From Apiospora phragmitis (Eukaryota > Ascomycota > Sordariomycetes > Amphisphaeriales > Apiosporaceae): DNA of 64,000 nt. The stretch covers positions 496,001 to 560,000 of the forward strand of contig JAQQWL010000003.1 in NCBI GenBank assembly GCA_038363925.1. The letters run 5' to 3'. Shown here in pieces: positions 59,309-64,000 of the stretch (positions are counted from its first letter, which is position 1; each line of letters opens with the position of its first letter). Under the pieces are notes generated by a model. The model made no database searches. It had not been told where the DNA came from and saw nothing but the letters and a program-made list of their open reading frames with translations. The translations under genes and the position numbers were made by a program.

Positions 59309-61278
59309 ATGGCACCAACCAGGAGAGCTGCCGCACCAAAGGCTGCCGCGCCTGCACCCGCACCGAAACCTGCCGTGAAGAAAAGCGCGTCCAAACCGGC
59401 TCCTGCGCCAAAGAAGGCCGCTGCTCCCAAGTCTGCCGCGTCAAAACGCGCTCCTCCTCCACCCGCAGACGAGTCCGGAAGTGACGCGTCCGAAGTCGAA
59501 GAAGAAGAAGACGAGGAAGACGAAGCACCAGCCCCAGTCCCTACCAAGGCCAAGCGCGCCCCCGCCCCTAAGAAAGCAGCTCCTGCAAAGAAGCCGACCA
59601 AGGCGGCGGCTGCTACAAATGGCGAGAAGAAGCCCAGCGCCGCGAAAGCCAAGACTGCAGCCAAGCCTGCTACCAAATCTGCCTCCAAGGCCAACGGGGT
59701 AAAGCGCAAGGTCGAGGAAACTGAAGAGGAAGCAAGCAGTGAAGAGGAGCCCAAGGAGGAGCAAAGGCCCCAGAAGAAGGTCAAGCAGGAGGCTGCCCCT
59801 AAGAAGGTCGCCGCCCCCAAGAAGGAGAAGCCTGTCACCCTACTCAAGCGCAATGCCGTCCTCAACCACCGCCCGACTTCCAAGCTGGACGTCTTCGTCT
59901 TCGGCGAAGGCTCCTCTGGCGAGCTCGGTCTGGGTAGCAAGAAGTATGAGGGAAAGAAGGCCATTGACGTCAAGAGACCCCGTCTCAATCACCAGCTCGA
60001 TGCCGACAAGGTCGGCGTGGTGGCGCTGGCTTGTGGTGGTATGCACGCCGTCGCGTTGACACACGACGGCCGCATCCTCACGTGGGGGCAGAATGATGAC
60101 AATGCCCTTGGCCGTGACACCAACTGGGATGGAGGCGTTCGCGACATCGACGATGAGGAATCCGATGACGATGACGACGATGATAGTGGCATGAATCCCC
60201 ATGAGAGCACGCCCGGTGAGGTCGACATGTCCGTCTTGCACCCAGATGCCAAGATCACCGCTGTCGCTGCGTGCGATTCTGCTTCCTTAGTATTGACCGA
60301 CGACGGCTACGTTTATGCATGGGGTACCTTCCGAGGTACCGATGGCATCATCGGCTTCACCGACAACATCCGGGTCCAGCCCACACCAGCCCGGATCCCG
60401 GAGGTAAGGAACATCACCAGACTGGCCGCTGGCGCAAACCATGTTCTGGCCATGGACAAGGATGGAAAGGTGTTCACCTGGGGTGCTGGTGGTCAGTTCC
60501 AGCTGGGACGACGCACCATCGCCCGACGCGGGCACCATGCCGAAGCCGGCCTCAAGCCGGAGCCCTGCGGCAAGTTCACCAAGAAGCACTACGCCGTCGA
60601 AGTTGCCGCCGGGTCTTACCACAGTTTCTACATTGACAACAACGGTCAAGTCTGGGGCTGGGGTCTCAACAACTTCTCCCAGACTGGTCTTGGTGACCGG
60701 GCGGGTGTTTCGGACGCCATGATTGAGCATCCGACCATGGTCGCCAGCCTGGAGGACAAGAAGGTCAAGCAGGTCTCTGCTGGAGTGCACCACTCCATCG
60801 CTTGCACCGAGGATGGCAAGGTTCTCACCTGGGGCCGGATTGATGGCCACCAAACCGGACTCAAGAAGGACTTCTTCACAAAAGAGAACGCCATCTTTGA
60901 CGAGGAGGAGGACGGAAAGGAGAACACAAAGCCAAGAATTCTCAGAGAGCCCACTGTACTTCCAGGTAAGTCTAGTCTATCTCAGCTCGAACCATTTTCC
61001 AGACGACCAATTCACTAACAAACACTCTAGATCTCGAGGCCACCTTTGTCGCCGCCGGTACAGACAACAACTTCGCGATAAGTAGTGATGGCAAGGTCTA
61101 CTCCTGGGGCTTCTCCACCAATTACCAGACCGGCCAAGGAACCATAGACGATATCGAGGAGCCCACCCTCATTGACAACACAGCGCTACGTGGAAGGAAA
61201 GTCATCTGGGCTGGCGCAGGTGGACAATACTCGATCGTGGCAGCACCCCATGACGACAAGGCCGTCAATGGCAATTAG
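59309..61278 (+). CDS. RCC1: RCC1-type guanine nucleotide exchange factor for Ran
   Basis: Chromatin-bound RanGEF (Pim1/Prp20/RCC1) that loads Ran with GTP in the nucleus. Exons 59309-60965 and 61031-61278 give 634 residues. The first 190 residues are Lys/Ala/Pro-rich with an acidic patch (SEVEEEEDEEDEA) and resemble a linker-histone tail. The seven-bladed propeller follows from DVFVFGEGSSGELGLG. Repeats include ALACGGMHAVALTHDGRILTWG, LVLTDDGYVYAWGTFRG and VAAGSYHSFYIDNNGQVWGWG, with the last blade in exon 2 (FVAAGTDNNFAISSDGKVYSWG). An Asp-rich insertion (residues about 280-297) interrupts blade 2. The 65-nt intron is in phase. The gene is intact. Confidence 0.94.
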
Positions 61279-62275
61279 GTCATCCGGCGCTAAGCGAGAG
61301 TCAAACTAGACACCCACTCTACAGTTATTGCTTGTGAACAAGCCTTGTACGCCTCATCCTGTTCCGCTTGAGGGATTTTATTGTCAGGAAACGGTTGCTT
61401 GTGAGTCGCGTCTGGTCAGTAGCCGAGAGGGGTTGTATCGCTTGCATGATGGGTTGCATCGAAGGAGCTGGATAGGGCTGCTTTTGCCTCATTATAGGAA
61501 GGTTTAGCGGACAGGGCAAAAAGTTGACGATCTTGATTTTTGGTTGTTATAGGAGCGAACATATTGGTTGTAATATTATCTGCATTTCCTCTACCAATTG
61601 CACGCATGTTATTTTGTTGCTTTTTGGGCTTCTGATTGATCAACCAGCGCCCGATTGGCTTATTTATTCTTCTTGGCTCTCAAGGATCTGTTTTTATCCT
61701 ATTTGGAAGTCGGTGACTGCTCATTCACTGATTGCAGCGACTGCAGGATCGCCACTCCGGCTTATCGTAGTGATCGTGTCATCGAGTCGGCGGAGGCGCA
61801 ATCTTATCATGCAAGCAGCGTCGCAGCGCATCTTCTGCCTGAAGTGGACGGGTACTACGCGCTCCAAAAGCACACGACGGCACTTGGAGGCATTCAAGAA
61901 GCGGGCAAGCTTCTTACAGTCCCACACTCACCGCTGGAGGGTGGTAGGCGGCCGGAGGTCCTTGCCAATTACGCCAGATCCTGATGCGATCGGCTGAAAT
62001 GAGATCCCGGGTTCATGAGGTGTATCCCCCGCGCATCCGGATTGTAGGTACTATTAATACATCATGTGCCTAGCTGTTACGACGCCAATGAGATCTTCAT
62101 CTTCTTTCGCTTTCTGCTCTCTTGACTTCTTCAATCGAGTGAGTCCCGGGACAAGCCCTGGCCGAGTTCGTCACAGTACGAAACACTACAGGTAGATAGA
62201 CCCTGGGTGCAATTTCAAAATCCTGCATACACGTGAATCAAGTCTTCCTTCCCGCATTGGACAGGATAACAGAGC
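61279..62275. other. Intergenic, nothing recognised
   Basis: No gene-like frame or RNA was seen. Confidence 0.45.
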
Positions 62276-63571
62276 ATGGCCTCTTCTAATAAGCGGAACC
62301 TGCTTCTGCGGTCAGCATGGCTGGCGGCGACAGCCACCATGATGCCCATAATGACGACGACGGTCCACGCCCGCGTCCACCACCTCTTCGTCGGCAACCT
62401 GAACGCGCCCGCGCGCCTCTACGCCCTCGCGTTCGACGACGAGACCCTCGGGTTCGAGGTCACGGCCAACATGATGGCCGACGCCACGCACGCCTGGATC
62501 GCTTTCGACGCCAACAAGACCAACGTCTACGGCGCGTCGCTGGGCAAGGCGGCTATTGCTAGCTACGAGGTGGTAGTTGAGGGCGGGCAGGAGGATACGA
62601 CGAAGAACTTGACGCTCGCGTTCCGCAACAGCGTCGCTGCGGCGGGGGAATGCTTCAACCGGACCGCCGCGTTCGTGCTGCCGCACCCGGTGTTCCCGCG
62701 CGTGTACACGGGCTCGTGGCCCGGGCCCGAGGCGTGCGCAATGGCGCTGTCGATCTCAGAACCGCCGCCGCCGGGAAATAACAATAACAACACCACCAAC
62801 AACGGTGGTGGGGTCCTCGAGGAAGTGATCCAGTCCTGGCGCTACGGCAACACCTCCGGCATCCACGGCCTGGCCCTCGACCCGGCCGGCACGACCATCT
62901 ACTCGGCCGACCTGAACGGCGATGCGCTGTGGGCGCACGTCATCTCGCCCGACGGGACGGGCCGCGTCGTCGGGCTGCGCGGGCGGTACGACCTGGCGCC
63001 CGCGGGCCAGCACCCGCGCCACCTGGTCGTGCACCCCAACGGCCGCGTCCTGTACGTCGTCATGGAGGCCGCGAGTGTCGTCGCGGCGTATAGCCTCGAC
63101 GACGTGACGCGGCTGCCGGTCGCGGAGCTGTCGCGGCACTCGCTGCTGCCGGAGGGGGCGGAGCCGGGCGAGTACTGGTCCGCCGAGGTGATGCTGTCGT
63201 TTGTGCAGAGGCCGGACACCCAGAGCCCGAAGTACCTCTGGGCGACGGCGCGGGCGTGGCCGGGCAACGGGCACACGGGGTTCATCTCGGCGTTCGGGCT
63301 GGACGGGGAAAGCGGCCAGGTGCGGGAACAGTTGTTCAGGGTGCCCACGACGACCAAGAACGGCATCGCCAACGCGGTCGCGCCGGCGCCGTGGTCGGAG
63401 GACTGGGCTGCCATGACGGATGTCGGGACGGGGTACGTGCAGATGTGGCATATTGAGCCGGCGACTTCCAATGAAGAAACGGGAGAGGTTATGACGACAA
63501 CGGCGAGGGATGTGGCGCGGGTGGATATTCCGGATGGGGGGTGCTGCGCCAATGTCATTTGGTATGACTGA
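62276..63571 (+). CDS. Secreted lactonase-fold protein, CMLE-like
   Basis: Single exon of 431 residues. A signal peptide (about 32 residues, ending VHARVHH) shows it is secreted. The body matches the seven-bladed propeller of fungal 3-carboxy-cis,cis-muconate lactonising enzymes: HLFVGNLNAPARLYALAFDD, GIHGLALDPAGTTIYSADLNGDALW, PRHLVVHPNGRVLYVVMEAASVV and YLWATARAWPGNGHTGFISAF. Classical CMLE is intracellular and acts in protocatechuate breakdown, so secretion and several N-glycosylation sequons point to a diverged paralogue with unknown substrate. An Asn/Thr-rich loop (GNNNNNTTNNGGG) sits near residue 170. Confidence 0.8.
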   Translation: MASSNKRNLLLRSAWLAATATMMPIMTTTVHARVHHLFVGNLNAPARLYALAFDDETLGFEVTANMMADATHAWIAFDANKTNVYGASLGKAAIASYEVVVEGGQEDTTKNLTLAFRNSVAAAGECFNRTAAFVLPHPVFPRVYTGSWPGPEACAMALSISEPPPPGNNNNNTTNNGGGVLEEVIQSWRYGNTSGIHGLALDPAGTTIYSADLNGDALWAHVISPDGTGRVVGLRGRYDLAPAGQHPRHLVVHPNGRVLYVVMEAASVVAAYSLDDVTRLPVAELSRHSLLPEGAEPGEYWSAEVMLSFVQRPDTQSPKYLWATARAWPGNGHTGFISAFGLDGESGQVREQLFRVPTTTKNGIANAVAPAPWSEDWAAMTDVGTGYVQMWHIEPATSNEETGEVMTTTARDVARVDIPDGGCCANVIWYD

Positions 63572-63900
63572 AGCGGTTGATTTCTTGACTTGAGTAAGTA
63601 GACAACGGGGAGCCATAAGCCATCGAATCTGGGCAGGTGGCCAATACACAAAAACGGGCCCCCTGACTAAAATAGGTTCATTCAAGTATGTCGTCGTTAT
63701 CAATCTGTTCTATACCACGTATCAAGTCATATACTACATGCGTTCGTTGCCACATATCAGTCCACCACAGTCGAGAGGAAAGACCTGATCCTCCACGCTT
63801 GCTTCATCATCCATGTGCCCCCAGGTTCCCAGACTTCCAACTCACTGCCTGCCTCATCCTATCCCTACCCCTATTCATTCATCCTTTCGTCCGGCCCCAT
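63572..63900. other. Intergenic between convergent stops
   Basis: 3' flanks of two converging genes. Nothing recognised. Confidence 0.5.
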
Positions 63901-64000
63901 CTATCGCACATGCCACTCCCGCATCCCGACCGACTGCCCCCGCGTCCGGACGGGCGGCGGCACGAACACCTGGGTCCCCGACAGCTCGCGGTCGCCGAAG
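63901..64000 (-). CDS. C-terminal end of an unknown protein (runs off right edge)
   Basis: Reading leftwards from the window edge, the minus strand gives FGDRELSGTQVFVPPPVRT, then GMREWHVR and TAG at 63903-63901. High GC at third positions supports coding. Only about 32 residues are visible, so no function can be given. It converges on the lactonase-fold gene. Confidence 0.45.
   Translation of the reverse strand, partial: FGDRELSGTQVFVPPPVRTRGQSVGMREWHVR

Overview
The window looks like nuclear DNA of a filamentous ascomycete (Pezizomycotina). The class is probably Sordariomycetes, but that is inference. The evidence is short GT-AG introns (mostly 53-120 nt) with CTAAC/CTGAC-like branch points, and families typical of moulds: UstYa-like proteins, fungal rhodopsin-like membrane proteins, GT15 mannosyltransferases, SesB-NACHT STAND proteins and Zn2Cys6 regulators. 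The tRNA also carries an intron. I see no viral or bacterial segment and no intact transposon.

Layout. 0-9 kb: the 3' part of an unknown gene running off the left edge (minus), two small disrupted unknown genes, a KES1/OSH4-type sterol/PI4P transfer protein, and a convergent sugar transporter. 9.7-15.6 kb: a disrupted NLR-like gene (minus) and a decayed Thr-rich, PAN/apple-like secreted protein. 17.7-22.1 kb: a divergent pair of paralogous rhodopsin-like membrane proteins. 22.7-25.8 kb: an F-box-like/ankyrin protein and a kinase-like pseudogene. 27.4-34.6 kb: an accessory stretch with a class I terpene synthase, a cysteine-rich secreted protein and a UstYa/DUF3328 protein. 35-37.3 kb: tRNA-Thr, a metallopeptidase-like fragment and a broken unknown gene. 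37.9-46.9 kb: the HIR1/HIRA histone chaperone, a GT15 mannosyltransferase and a disordered unknown protein. 48.6-53.9 kb: a small basic protein, a Zn2Cys6 factor, and a divergent seven-helix membrane protein preceded by an overlapping 51-codon ORF. 54-57 kb: no intact gene, but a tRNA-like Pol III relic and a possible transposon-protein relic. 57.5-64 kb: a CxC-rich small protein, RCC1, a secreted lactonase-fold protein and the end of a further minus-strand gene.

General picture. Housekeeping functions (sterol transfer, Ran GEF, nucleosome assembly, protein mannosylation) are interspersed with lineage-variable ones (secondary metabolism, allorecognition-type STAND protein, secreted proteins). 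About ten of the genes are interrupted by one-base frame changes, and three also carry an in-frame TAG. HIR1, a conserved chaperone, has three such frame changes. Part of the damage is therefore probably error in the assembled sequence, while the kinase-like and Thr-rich genes look genuinely decayed. Two of the TAG codons sit where tryptophan is expected, which would fit the stop-codon recoding (A-to-I mRNA editing) known from sexual stages of Sordariomycetes. That is a hypothesis to test, not a conclusion. Exon borders below were derived by reading frames and splice signals by eye.
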